From the NCBI GenBank assembly GCA_030248195.1, contig JASAND010021236.1, forward strand, positions 1 through 64,000: 64,000 bases of DNA. The letters run 5' to 3'. Shown piece by piece: positions 21,974 to 33,918 of this stretch. This DNA is from Trissonchulus latispiculum (lineage: Eukaryota; Nematoda; Enoplea; Enoplida; Ironidae). The notes under the pieces are model-generated. The model was given only the letters and a program-made list of their open reading frames with translations. It did not search any database and was not told the origin of the DNA. Position 1 is the first letter of the stretch. Each line of letters begins with the position of its first letter. The translations under genes and the position numbers were made by a program.

Positions 21974-24900
21974 TTTCAACTTCTGTTGCAAAGGTTTTTC
22001 AGGTCAATTGCAATACCATGGTTTCACAAAGCTAAATTCAAAACTAAAATTGGGCCAAGATCAGCTGCAAATTAGCTAACCAATCTTCATTTACCAGTGT
22101 GTCAATACCTAGTAGTGGTCTGCTAATCTCAATGTCATTTATGCGATTCTGCCAGTTATTACTGAATTTTGTCTGTGAACGTTTAGTAATCGATAAACGG
22201 TTGCGGAGTATTTGACTTACAAATAATGCCAGGGCGTATTGCTTAATTTCAGAAGATTTATACCATAGAACTCAATGACACTTCAGGAACATATTTCGAC
22301 ACAATTTTTCCAAAAGCTGACACCGCTGCTTTTATTAATTTTGGTTGACTCTAAAAATACAAATACTAGCCCATGTGTTAAAGATAGAGAAGGCATTTGA
22401 GAATTTCAACAACATATATGCATTACATACAATAAACCCGGGGAATATATTCGGCTCCAGCGGAATAGAAATTTAAAGCAATGTTTTGAAAACTATGTTG
22501 ATGCGGAAACGTTATGTTTAAGTGTTATGTGCATATATTTATGTTTAAAGCCCCTAATACCGAGCCTAAGTTTCAAAAACTGCAAGAAACTAAGTTTAAG
22601 CGTAGAATTTTGAGTGTCTGTCTCGGTCTCACCCAAAAACGAGACTTGGTCAGTCTCGGTCTCGGTTTGGCAATGCCAAATGTCAATAATATGATTTAAA
22701 GTTTGGACGTATCTATTTTCCCATTTTTGAGATTTCTCTGGCGCAGATGAAAAATGACAACTTTCCATTTCTTAATATGGCTAACTCATGCAATGAAGAC
22801 CTCAACTTTGAGGTCAAATTACTCACAACCATAAGACCCGAGAGTTGCTACTTTATTTTTAGAAACTCGTTAAAATTTACAATTGTAGACCATAAAATAT
22901 GTAAAAATCGGCGACATCGGAGAAAGTATAAAAATGACACCAAAAGTGGATCCCCCTTAATTGCTTATGTAAAGTAATTGTCTCTTTTATGCCCAAGCGA
23001 GAAACGAAAAAATTGTCTGTTGATACGGTGATTCGGTCCGTGGCCGTCCGTCTGAGGAGCCAAAATGCTCACCGTTGCGCTCGCAATGCTTAAAACGATA
23101 CCTAAAAAATTCCTACTTTGCCTGAATTTGACGGCTCCTAACCTTTTCTGAATGCATCAGAGACCCTTCAATGCTCTCGTTCGAAATGTAGAGCAATTAA
23201 ATGTCTATCGAATGGTGGCAATCTCATCTCTCTAGGAGCTGCCAGTAAAAAATGGAATATGGAAATGAATCGAGGTTTAAAGAACTCAAGCAGGTAGTTA
23301 GTGCACAAAAGACGCAGAGATTAGCTTTCAAAACTGTGCTTTCAAAATTGCTCGGAAAAAATAGATTTCAGAATGGAGATTTTAAAAAAGCGCTAACTTG
23401 AACAACACTTCTACCGTTTCAATCTCATCGCTACTTTCCCTTTTTAGTCCTGCTGGAGCAGGAATGTATAGAATCGAGCTTGGCTATGTTTAGTGTGTGT
23501 TTTCTCTATTTTACTACGACGAGGCCCTATCTTCAGCACAGGGCTAGTATAGGGCACTTTTTTGGGGAAGTTAATTTATGCAAATCAGTCGATCCGCTCC
23601 TATACTTTGCAGGAGCATGGCGCGATAATAAAATTAAATAGAAGAACTTCAATGCATATACATGCAATTATTTTTCTCCTGACCTCGCCTTATTTGTATA
23701 CTCCATGCCAAATGATCTAATATACTACGGATTGATCTCTCTGCGCTTGATCTCTAAACCATTTGATCTCGTCTGGTTTTTTGTTTTTCTGGTCAATTCC
23801 TACCTTTATGCCTCCCATCAATCGCTGGTCAATCTCCTCAGTAATAAATGACCTCGCATCTCAAGATCTCCATCTCAAATATTTCAATGATCTCAAAGAT
23901 ATGTCTGCAGATCACGGCCATCTCTCCTCCTGGAACTAATTTTCTTCCTCTATCAACGACACAGCTCGAATACGGCTGCCTTTTTTCATTCAGGGCGTTG
24001 GTTCAATGATATCATTGGAATGTCATACGCTAAGTTTTCACCACATTACAGTTATTAGCTTTAATTTAAATTTAGGTTGAAAGAGTTTGCTAACTAGAGT
24101 TTATCGCAGATCAGTAATAGGTGTGGCAGGTGGAAAAGGTCCTTCTCTTCCTGTTGCTGCATCTTGAGATAAATGGAGTTAGTATTTAATGAAATTATCT
24201 TAGATTAAGCTTTGTCCTGACAGCAGCGGACATTTCCTTTCTTTCCTATTTGAGACTTGGCCTCCCTCCGACCCTTTTCTGCAGCCAGAGTTTTTAACCC
24301 AAATGCCTTCCAAGTTGGCACTTCTAGATTTCAGCCAACTTAGTCTCTACAGGTATGCAGGGGGCAGCTTGTCTTGGAAAGAACAAGACTGGTTGCCCTG
24401 TGCGAGACTGCAATAACCGTACGCCGGCTTGACTTGGGGACTATGTTTTCTATCCGTAGTCTTCTTCTCTCCGCCTCTTGTCCGTTTTGCGGTCAGCGGA
24501 GAGAAACACCTGACAGGCCTCACGTGGAGCCTAAACGGTGCCGAGCCCTCATAAAAAAATTTATGCAAATTAGGTTAGCAGCTATTGAAACGACGGAATT
24601 TTCAGTCTTCTCGCAGTTCTCATCTGCCAGCAACCTAAACGGTTGCACATATTTGGTCGCATCAGTGCAGCTTGGGAGCTCACTTTGGCGCATTAAGGAC
24701 AAAAGTGGTAAAATTTCAGGTCAACTTAACTGAAAAATGTTTTACTTGACCATTGCTACAGAAATAACAATACCCCATGCGATATTACGATCTTTATACG
24801 AAAATATTTCTTTGCATAGAATGTTGAGAAAAAATTGGAAATGGACGAGATGCAGTTTTTACTGTAATAGGGTGACGCTAATTACTTAAAATGGACAACT

Positions 24901-25953
24901 CATTTATATATTCTCATCTGCCGTTAATGGTTGGTTACGTGAGCTACTTAACAAGTACCTTAATAATTAAGTAGATGCTGTTTAACTATCAGCAAGCGAA
25001 TTCTGGAAAAGTAACCATTTGAATATGTAGTCTCACTCGCTGTTTGTGAGTTGTGACTACAGAAAATAGAAACAATTATGGTATATTATAAACGATTTTT
25101 AACATTTCCTAATAAAATTCGTACAGGCCAACGAAGGAATATTGCCCCTTTTGGAGCCGACTTGTTTATCTCAGGACAATAGATGCTTATTTCATCATGG
25201 TCCATTTTACTTGTTTTAAATTTTCTAACCTTCAACTTTAATTATCTTTATGTTCGTTTTTGAAATGGAAATGGAAAATGGAATGAAATGAACAACCGCC
25301 CCACAGTACGCAAACCTTCAATGAATATATGTTTATACATATATGCTCACGTTTGCCTCGGTACTGTGGACCCACCTCAGGGATTGCACCTGTTCGCCCC
25401 TGATCCCTACTACTCACAAAAGCGAGACTAGACAGGCTACTTCAGTACTTCATATATATTAAAGCATTCATATCTTATATATAAATACAGGTACTTATAT
25501 ATATATGCGTACGTACATACATGAAAGTACGTAATAGCTGCTCAGTTGCCCCTCAAACAAGTGCAATCCCCAGCTATTGATCGAAACCTAAGCGAAATAG
25601 AAACAATTATATATATATCCTTTCTTTGAATTTAACACATTTTAGAATGTATATATATGTACATATAATGTACGCATCATTGCTACCGATACAAAATGTT
25701 TCTAAGCTTTAATATTGGAAAAAATTTTTTTTTCACGATAGAAAGAAATTTATGTATATATCCGTACGATACATTCGTATATATACAGAATTTCAAAGCA
25801 TTTTGCCAAAAAAGTATCGGATAAATCTTTACACTAAAGTCAAATCCAATTTGAGCTTAACTTTATGAAAAATTGTAATACAGTTTTTCAATAAAAGCTG
25901 TTCCCCTAGCGTACAGGTATGCTACATCTCGCCTACATACCCAGAACTAACTT
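21974..25953. other. 4 kb AT-rich region, no gene recognised
   Basis: Only short open frames without support, including 119 codons at 24374-24733 on the plus strand. TATA-rich microsatellite patches occur at 25440-25530 and 25600-25670. A second GTCTCGGTCTCG-rich hairpin patch at 22615-22675 resembles the hairpin in the 1.4 kb units. Confidence 0.5.
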
Positions 25954-25962
25954 GATAGGATC

Positions 25963-26338
25963 AAGAGTACATGATACATAAGAATATGACAGCTGGCATA
26001 CTCTATGTATTATCAACTTGACGCAGCCTCTGCACGCTAATGACTGACCCCCCGCAAATTGGACCCCAGTGACCCTTCCCGCAAATTGGTACCCAGTCGA
26101 AACGGGGGTACGCTCATTCGCTCTATGCTTCTGTCGTAAAGCTCGAAAACACAAGCACTACGTGCGCGAGTTTTGTGTCTGTTTCGAGCTTTAGAACACA
26201 TGCATAGCGGCCGATTTTTTAAGTGAAGGGTCAATTTGCGGGGGGGGGGGGGGTCAGCCGTTAGCGTGCAGAGGATGTGTCACGCTTATAATACATAGAG
26301 TATGACTGCTGTCATACTCTTATGTATTATGTACTCTT
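25963..26338. mobile_element. MITE, AAGAGTAC family, copy 3 (376 bp), exact 9-bp TSD
   Basis: Flanked by identical 9-mers GATAGGATC at 25954-25962 and 26339-26347. Terminal inverted repeats begin AAGAGTACATGATACATAAG. Inner arms carry a run of 14 G (26240-26253), and a central stem AAAGCTCG...CGAGCTTT is present. This is the copy that defines the family's target-site duplication length. No open reading frame of transposase type. Confidence 0.93.
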
Positions 26339-26347
26339 GATAGGATC

Positions 26348-26735
26348 TATACCGCACAAGCTACGAATATCTGCGTCCAGACTTTTCAAATCATTTTTGC
26401 CAATCAATGCTCATATGCAAGATATTCGTGGGACCCAGACTGTGCGGGGAGGCTGTAGCATACCAATTCATTTCATTCACCCTCCCTGGGAGTTATATTA
26501 ACTTTCAAATCACATACAGATACGCTAAAACGGGGCACAGTGTTACAATTCCACTGGTGGGTCCCTACACACAATAATTACGTATATATATGCATAAACA
26601 AAGTTTTTCACCATTAATTATATTCTTATTAAATGGGTTGGTTGCAGGTGTGCATCAGTTTAAGAAAACTGTCTTGGCACACCCTACTTTCAATATCAGT
26701 AAAATATTAATTTTAACCCTTTAAAACCGCTTGAG
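26348..26735. other. Spacer and LINE 3' flank, no gene seen
   Basis: AT-rich DNA between the MITE and the LINE stop codon (the LINE reads on the minus strand, so this is its 3' side). It may include the LINE 3' untranslated region. No poly-A or short tail repeat was identified. Confidence 0.5.
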
Positions 26736-28700
26736 TCACCCCCGAAGAAATGGTACTAACAGTTGTTTATTTTCGCTTATCTTCCTTTTAAATGAGTCAA
26801 CTGCTGAAATACTGACAATTTCTTCTGGTAAATTGTTCCAAACATTACAAACTCTATAATGGAAAAAATAACCAGTATGCGCCCGCAATACCCTTTCCGG
26901 CCTTAAGCTAAGGAAATGTGATCTGGTACCAGCACTGTTTCCATAATGAAACAAAGTTTCAAAAGCAACGCCAAACTGATTATGCACAATTTTATGAAGA
27001 CAACACAAATCAGCTACTAGTCTACGTAGTTCCAAAGTATCTGACCCTAAAAATTCAAGTCTTTCATATTTCATAGTAAATAAGACATATTTGCTAAACC
27101 TGTAATTCTCTTAGTAAAGGATCTTTGCACTGCCTCAATCGATCTAATATCTTTCAAAAAGCGAGGACTCCAAATTTCAGTTGCATATTCCAAAATTGGT
27201 CGAACATAATGTAGTAAACATTTTAACTAAAAATTTGTGATTTTTACATTTGAAGACTCTAAAGATCAAACCAGCTCTTTTAGAAGCTTTAGACCGAATT
27301 TTCGCGACATGTAAGGCAAAATCTAAACGGTCATCCATAACTACCCCCAAATCAGTAGCACTATTTACAACAGTCAGTTCAGTTCCATCTAACACATATT
27401 TGAGGTAACAAAAAATTACTTGCGTTTCCCCCAAAAGGATAAATGCGCATAACCATACACTTAACAACCGATATAGTTAGCTGCCAATCAGTACACCAAC
27501 GTGCTATAGAATCAAGATCGTCTTGAAGCATTAACTGGCAATTTATATTTTGCACCGATCTATAAACTTTGGCGTCATCCGCAAACAATTTAATACTAGA
27601 GTTTCTTACACATTCAGGCAGATCGTTTATAAAAATTAAAAATAACAGAGGGCCCAAGACCGAACCTTGAGGGGCCCCACTCTTGACATCCTCCCACGCA
27701 GAAACACTTTCATTCAGGCACACCCTTTGTTTTCTATTAGCTAGAAATTGAGAAACCCAGTTAACCAATTTAATTGGAAAACCGTAACACTTCAATTTCT
27801 GCGTTAATTTACTATGACTCACAGTATCAAAAGCCCGCTCTAGATCAATGTAAACCACATCAGTACAGTTACCTCGGTCTTAAACGTACAAACAATGTCG
27901 GCTAAAGTTTCCAAAAGCTGACTTACAGTAGACTTCTTTGCTTGAAAGCCGTGCTAATGAGTAGATATGAGTTTATACTCCTTCAAATGAACAAGCATTG
28001 CCTTTTTAAAGATACTTTCCATAACACGACAACAAACAACCGTCAAGCTTACAGGGCGATAGTTTTTGGGATTTTGGCGAGATCCTTTTTTATAAACAGG
28101 ACAAATATTAGCATTTTTCCATGTCGCCGGAAGTTCACCTGAATCATAAGAAGCTTGAAATATTTTTGCTAAAGGTTCTCAGAGTTCCCTACAAGTTTTC
28201 TTCAACAAAATAGAAGGAATGCCATCTGTTCCAGCAGACTTTTTTGGAGGCAACTTTTGAAGAGCTTCTCTAACCGAATTACCACAAAACGCCACATCAT
28301 CCATTTCTAGATTACATCTACGACGTACCGGCAACACAATAACATTGTCACGAACAAAAACATCAGCAAAAGTTTTGTTCAAACAATCAGCCTTTTCAGC
28401 ATCATCTTTCAATATGTTTCCATCATCGTCTTAAGCGAGCATATAGTATCATTGCCTCCTAATACTCGCTTTACGTACTTATAGAATCCTGTTAAATTTT
28501 GTCTCTGCACTAATTTGTTTTCAAATCTCAGTTGATCATTTTTCAAAGATTTAGAAAGTTTTCTACCACATAGTTTATGTTTGACTAAATCCTGCATAGA
28601 CTTAGAGATTTTATACAGTCGCCAACTTAGTTTTTTTCGATTGAACAAAGTTTTAGTTTTTCTTGAAACAGGAAAAGAAAAACGCGATGAATATGAACGT
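26736..28700 (-). pseudogene. 5'-truncated CR1/Jockey-like LINE reverse transcriptase (decayed)
   Basis: Reading down the minus strand: a linker (WRLYKISKSMQ, FYKYVKRVLGGNDTI, 28409-28648), then AGTDGIPSILLKK, LPATWKNANICPVYKKG and NPKNYRPVSLT. The core palm follows with YIDLERAFDTVSHSKL, APQGSVLGPLLFLIFINDL and the catalytic FADD box in KLFADDAKVY (27379-27858). The thumb (LDGTELTVVNSATDLGVVMD) and a C-terminal domain (RVCNVWNNLPEEIV, FKRKI) end at 26736. The coding region is broken by at least two in-frame stops (before EPLAKIF and before HGFQAKK) and several frameshifts. The apurinic-type endonuclease that should precede the linker is missing, as expected of a 5'-truncated non-LTR insertion. 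CR1/Jockey placement rests on motif style only. Confidence 0.9.
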
Positions 28701-28714
28701 TTTTGGGCTCAGAC

Positions 28715-28912
28715 TCAAGCAGAAGTTGTGTATCTGGATACGTAGACGCAGATTTGGCAATGGACACATTTTTTAATGACCGCGACCACCAATGCGGATT
28801 GATACCCGCACTGACTGCACGCCTGGTTGTGACGTAGGATGTCAATGTCATCGCACATAATGGAAATTGTGCGGATTGCATCACAGTTGCGGCACCGTCT
28901 TCGCACGTCCAT
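28715..28912 (-). CDS. Small Cys-rich ORF (65 aa), unrecognised
   Basis: Starts MDVRRRCRNCDAI and contains CX2C, then MCDD, HNQACSQC and CVHCQIC, giving a C-X2-C ... C ... H-X3-C-X2-C ... C-X2-C-X2-C spacing that could bind zinc. It lies between the LINE linker and the SGNH-like remnant, on the same strand as both. It could be an exon of the upstream decayed gene or chance. No direct evidence of splicing or expression. Confidence 0.25.
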   Translation of the reverse strand: MDVRRRCRNCDAIRTISIMCDDIDILRHNQACSQCGYQSALVVAVIKKCVHCQICVYVSRYTTSA

Positions 28913-29187
28913 TTCGGACTAGCACAAAATAGGGTTAAGACATGCAGAGTTTAAGAGAACTACTTTCTAATCGCTTTTGCAAATGCCATTAAACTTGAGA
29001 ACACTGTAATGTGTATAACTGGAATGAAAACCGGACTGTTCTGGGATCTCTTCGCAGAGAACTGTTACATATGTAATTTGAAAAGTGTGGCTTTATCATG
29101 AGAAGGAATCGTCGTAATGACTTCGGTCAGCATTAAATATTCTGTTTCTGTTTAGAATCTTAGGACGCAGTTACAAGATTGCTTCTA
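28913..29187. other. Short spacer, nothing recognised
   Basis: AT-rich DNA between the Cys-rich frame and the decayed coding region. No motif noted. Confidence 0.5.
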
Positions 29188-30732
29188 CTAGGATGTCATC
29201 TTGGTAGCCCGTGCGGAACTACGAAGGGAGTGGGAACCACGCGGTTTCACAATACTCAGAATGGACTTGCACACCAGTGCCATTTCTAGTGTTTCTAGGC
29301 CATTTCTGAGTCCAGGCGCCAACATGGGAAGGGAAGAGGCACACGTCGAACATGGTCTGTGCAGGACAGGAAAAAGACAGGACAGGGTTAAATGACAGAC
29401 CTTTTGCAGCAGACGCTGAAGGTTTTGCCTGCCACAAAACAGTAGAGTGGACTCTGGCAGTTGGTCTGGCAAGGCAACTCCCCATGGAGCGGCGCCATTT
29501 TGTACAGAGACCTTCAGCTGCAGGCAGACTTCGTTGGCATCGTCGCTTTCCACGAACACACGCAGTCCCATATAGCCATCGGCTACATAAAATACACTAG
29601 ACTGGCCAGAAGGGACGCTCACAGATAATTTACAACGAGCATCTGCTTCTTTGTTAAGGATGGCTGCTATGGTGGAGTTGTACAAGAACTTGGATATGCA
29701 CAGCGTACCAAGCATTATCCTTAGGCGTTTCAGTCATAGCCATGCCCTCAATCAAAGCTTTCCCCAACTTTCTGCTCTCCAAGATATCCTCAGAGCAGTG
29801 GAGACGCTACATGACTGACAGGTTGATTGACAGTGGCCCGTAAAATGTTCAACTACCTACGTAGCCAAATACATCAGAGTCACAGGCCACACACAGGGAC
29901 ACAGGACCATCCGAATTTGCAGATCTGATCTGTTTTTGAAGCACATCAGGCCAATCCTGCGGTTTGTTCACACTTTTGTTCTTAAAGCAAGCTGCTAGGT
30001 ATGGCACAAAGCAGTGCATAAATCTGAACAAGGCGATGTTTTCTTTGGATGCTGTTTCTTTTTTCTCCTATCTATCAACTTCATTCAGCTGGTAGTACTT
30101 CAGTGTAACACTGTAAACTAGGTCCACACCAAAGTTCAGCACAGAAACGTTGGACCGCGGGGATTACGCATACAGTTGGAAAAAAACAGATGCCCAGAAA
30201 GGATCACCATCAGTGATGCTGACCCCAGAAAGCACATGTGGGACAGATTCAAATCATAGCACATTTACACAATTAACTGCACCACACCAACATGATTGAA
30301 ATGGTAGCAGTCTTCTTTGTGCAGCTAGTGGAAGTGCCCATTCATGTTGTAGATGGCTGATGCCAGCTCCTCGACAGCCTTCGGGGAATCAATGGTAGAG
30401 TTCAGTTTCACAGCACCAACAGCTCGCAGTCCAGCACAGTTAGGAAGGATCCAACAGACTCTGGCTTCAGGGTCCCGGGAATGAACATGGACAAAATGTC
30501 TGAATTGTTCTATAGGGAGGCCCGAGCCCACCAAAACGATATCCATTACCACTGATGTTGCTCGCATCATTAAGGCCTGCCAGGATCACAACTACTTTAG
30601 GACTGCGATGCAGCTCACAGACGGAGCTAGCCCGCTAACACTCCGATAACTAACATCTGTGGCGAAGAAGCGTGGAAGTAATTCGGCACACTTCTTTAGG
30701 TTGCTGTCACCAACAAAGACAATTGGTGTTCC
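29188..30732 (-). pseudogene. Decayed SGNH/GDSL-hydrolase-like gene
   Basis: On the minus strand an intron ends TATATTGTTTCAG and the exon opens in frame at 30732 with GTPIVFVGDSNLKK, matching SGNH block I (catalytic Ser in GDSN). VVVILAGLND follows in block III position (30567-30578), and EDCYHFNHVG gives the DxxH of block V (30301-30312). Further on there are GVSITDGDPFWASV, NFGVDLVYSVTLKYYQ, PQDWPDVLQKQIRSANSDG, ILESRKLGKALIEGMAMTE and a 175-codon frame at 29188-29715. Stops separate the blocks, and one frameshift lies between blocks I and III. The blocks together are longer than a simple esterase, so a C-terminal region of unknown type follows. SGNH-type esterases act on ester bonds. Some CR1-like LINEs carry such a domain in ORF1, but the preceding splice acceptor argues for a host gene. 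Confidence 0.55.
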
Positions 30733-30834
30733 CTGAAACAATATATAAACAAATAAACCCTAAGCATAGGTGTGCTCATGAACAGAGGTGAGCAAGGTGG
30801 AAATAGTCCGCCTACGTCATTTTACAAACCAACT

Positions 30835-32179
30835 AAAGTCTGACACAAGAATGTGTGTACAAAATCTGTAAGGCCTCCAGTGAACTCAATATACGTCGTA
30901 ACTCCATAAAACCATATATTTTCGAAATCCTTGCAGCGAGACGAACATTTTTATAAAATTTAAAATTTTTTAAAATTTCAAAAACTTTAAAATATCGGTT
31001 TTCGGGGAATTTTTTTGGACCGTTCAAGCTATTCAGCTCATTCTTTCAGAAAAATTTTCCCATCCGAAGACGCATCGATTGACACAAGAACGAAAAAAAA
31101 TCGGTTGAGAAATAAGCATTTTATTCCAAGAATTCGTTTTTCCATTTTCTTTGAAGTTTGCCGCTTTTTGCAGCTTTGACTTGTTATTACTCGCGACTCG
31201 CTCAACGGAAAATTTTTTCTATTAGATTTTCAGGACCGCCTGGGCGCCCGCTTTCACCTGATCTATGTGGTATTTCAAATTTTGAAAGTCGATTTTTTTG
31301 AAAAATACCACTTTTTGACCAAAAATTTCGGCAAAGCAGATTTAACAAAAGTGATTACAAATAAGATAATCATAAAAATCAAGATGAGCTGAATCCAACG
31401 ATATAGAGCTTTTATTGCTACGACTTATATTGCGCCAGCAATGAAGTTTTAAACATTATCCCTTATTTCCGCTGGATTTTGGCTCTCTTTGATGTTGCCG
31501 CCATGATTTGACTGAAGCAGTGTAAACTAGCAAAACCAGCTGAAATAAGGGATATTGTTTAAAAATTCATTGCTGGCGCTACATAAGTCGTAGCAATAAA
31601 AGCTTTATATCGTTGGATTCAGCTCAGCTTGAATTTTATGATTATCTTATTTGTACTCACTTTTGTTAAATCTGCTTTGCCGAAATTTTTGGTCAAAAGT
31701 GGTATTTTTCAAAAAAATCGAATTCAAAATGTGAAATACCACATATATCAGGTGAAAGCGGTGAAAGGCGAAAGGCGGTCCTGAAAATCTAATCGAAAAT
31801 ATTGTCCGTTGAGCGAGTCGCGAGCAATAACCAGTCAAAGTTGCAAAAAGCGGCAAACATCAAAGGAAATGGAAAAACGAAATTTTGGAATAAAATGCTT
31901 ATTTCTCAACCGATTTTTTTCGTTCTTGTGTCAATCGATGCGTCTTCGGACGGGAAAATTTTTCTGAAAGAATGAGCTGAATAGCTTGATCGGTCCGAAA
32001 AAATTCCCCGAAAAACCGATATTTTAAAATTTTTGAAATTTTAAAAAATTTTAAATTTTATAAAAATGTTCGTCTCGCTGCAAGGATTCCGAAAATATAT
32101 GGTTTTATAGAGTTACGACGTATATTGAGTTCACTGGAGGCCTTACAGATTTTGTACACACATTTTTGTGTCAGACTTT
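30835..32179. mobile_element. Large foldback element, arms about 660 bp
   Basis: The left arm starts AAAGTCTGACACAAGAATGT and the right arm ends with the matching ACATTTTTGTGTCAGACTTT. Inverted homology continues to the centre near 31507, with TTATTTCCGCTGG facing CCAGCTGAAATAA. The arms have scattered mismatches. There is no transposase. Target duplications are not clear. A solo fragment of an arm occurs at 41245-41460, so this is a dispersed family. Confidence 0.93.
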
Positions 32180-32255
32180 AAATTACTTGGCGTAAGGCTT
32201 CTCAGTAAATTTACAGGACGGAGAGATTCCTCAGCTATTTGCTAAAATATATACT

Positions 32256-32951
32256 TTATATGTCGATCTGAGAAGGGGCAAACATTTTCCTCTATTTAAA
32301 GGATTAACTTAATGACTAAGTCCACTTGAAATCAGCAGGGGTTAATTCTTTCCATTTCTACCAATAGTACAGTTTAACTCTGATGCACTGGACAGAAATA
32401 AAGAGGGGATGAGTGTTAGGTAAATGAAATTTTCTGTATTTGTATTTATGTACAGTAAAGAGATTACACTTATCAGTTTGAAATTTCTAGAAATTATTAG
32501 GAATCTATTTATATATCAATCGATTGAGTGAACAGTTATTTAGATTGTGAAAATGTGAATAATTATTAATCCGTTTGTAAAGAGAACTAAGTTAAATTCA
32601 AATAACTTTTGAATTTTACTACTTTCAACTTTAATGTTCTATTTAAATATTATTAGAAGCACCAATTGTAACATTAATGTAAACTTATATTTTTTAATAT
32701 ACTAGAAAGCAAAATGTAACTCTACAACAAGTTATTGTACCAGCAGTTTTTGGCAATGTTTTTCATTCATTTCATTCTTTTTAACATTTACCCCCTCTTT
32801 AATTTTGTCCAGTGCATCTGAGTTGAACTGTACGATTGGTAGAACTGGAAAGAAATTGACCCCTGCTGATTTCAAGTGGACAGAGTAATTAAGTTAATCC
32901 TTTAAATAGAAGAAAACGTTTGCCCCTACTCAGATCGACATAAGCAATATA
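32256..32951. mobile_element. Inverted-repeat element, arms about 170 bp
   Basis: Left arm: TATGTCGATCTGAGAAGGGG through TTTAAAGGATTAACTTAA, CACTTGAAATCAGCAGGGG and CTGATGCACTGGACA. Right arm: the complements in reverse order, ending CTCAGATCGACATA. The middle of about 370 bp is AT-rich. It is directly adjacent to the previous foldback but unrelated in sequence. No target duplication was determined. Confidence 0.88.
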
Positions 32952-33918
32952 TTATATTATACATATGTGATAGTCCTCCAACTCAGCATTAGCACACACT
33001 CTAAATTTCACAATCTGAAATGCTAAGCAAAATGCTTTTAAACGTTCCAGCTTTCGCCGCAAACATTCTTGCAAATTTTGATGTCTTTAATCAAACTAAA
33101 CTATTTAAATCCAAGGTTTTGAGTTTGTCTTAATAAAAACTGATTGCTCTCTGGTAAACGCTCTGCAAATTTTTAAGCAAGTATGCAAAAAAATTTCAGC
33201 CACGTAAAAATCAACTAGTTCTCGACCAATGTGTACTATAATCTAACTTTCAACTATTGTACTTTCCTGAGACAGAGAAAACAGAAAAAACACAGCTCGC
33301 TCAAATCATGTACCTATCTTTTGTGCAATTCAATAATTGAGTAGTAGTAGAATTAGCTTCGAATTGGATGGGTTATAGAAGTTTAAACGTCTTTCACCAT
33401 TCACAACCCTATCGTGGAGACCGCATAAAACCCGGTTACCAATCGTTCCCAAAACGGTGTTCTGACTTCGCTAATCAGCAGATTGCTGTAGCGTAACACC
33501 TAAGACGTTATTAAACCGCGAATCACATAAATAAATAGTCATTTCTAACAGTGGTTGTTTCATACGAGGCAAGAACGATCATGCTCACAAACCTTTGCCA
33601 CTGTGAAACTGCACGTGTTTACTTCCAACATTTCAAGCAAGCCTTATCTACTGTAATCCTGTCTAACGTAACAAGTAGGAAAATCTGTAGAATCGTTAGT
33701 CAATCTTACCAAAGACTCATCTTCTCAATGCAGTCAAAGGGAAGAGCAGAGCACAGTGCTAACGGCAGCTACTAACCAATGGCGGACAAGCACAGAAAAA
33801 TCCACACAAAATTAACACAGCAACTAAAATGCAGAAACATGTGGATACAGAAATAATGAATACAATCTAGATCGATCAACCCAAACAAATGGGCCAGAAC
33901 CATAGTGCAATAAAAATG
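32952..33918. other. AT-rich spacer, no gene recognised
   Basis: Contains only short open frames (74 codons at 33551-33775) with no motif. Nothing structured was noted. Confidence 0.5.

Noticed and set aside
23440..23600. Possible transposon around CCTGCTGGAGCAGG
   Set aside because: Only one short palindrome with no second terminus or flanking duplication.
24374..24733. 119-codon plus-strand frame
   Set aside because: No motif, an overlapping frame on the other strand, and no splice context or homology elsewhere in the window.
25275..26600. Possible older inverted repeat around the MITE at 25963 (GTTTATACATATATG and GGACCCACC blocks on both sides)
   Set aside because: Only short blocks match and AT-rich microsatellite sequence could explain most of it; alignment is needed.
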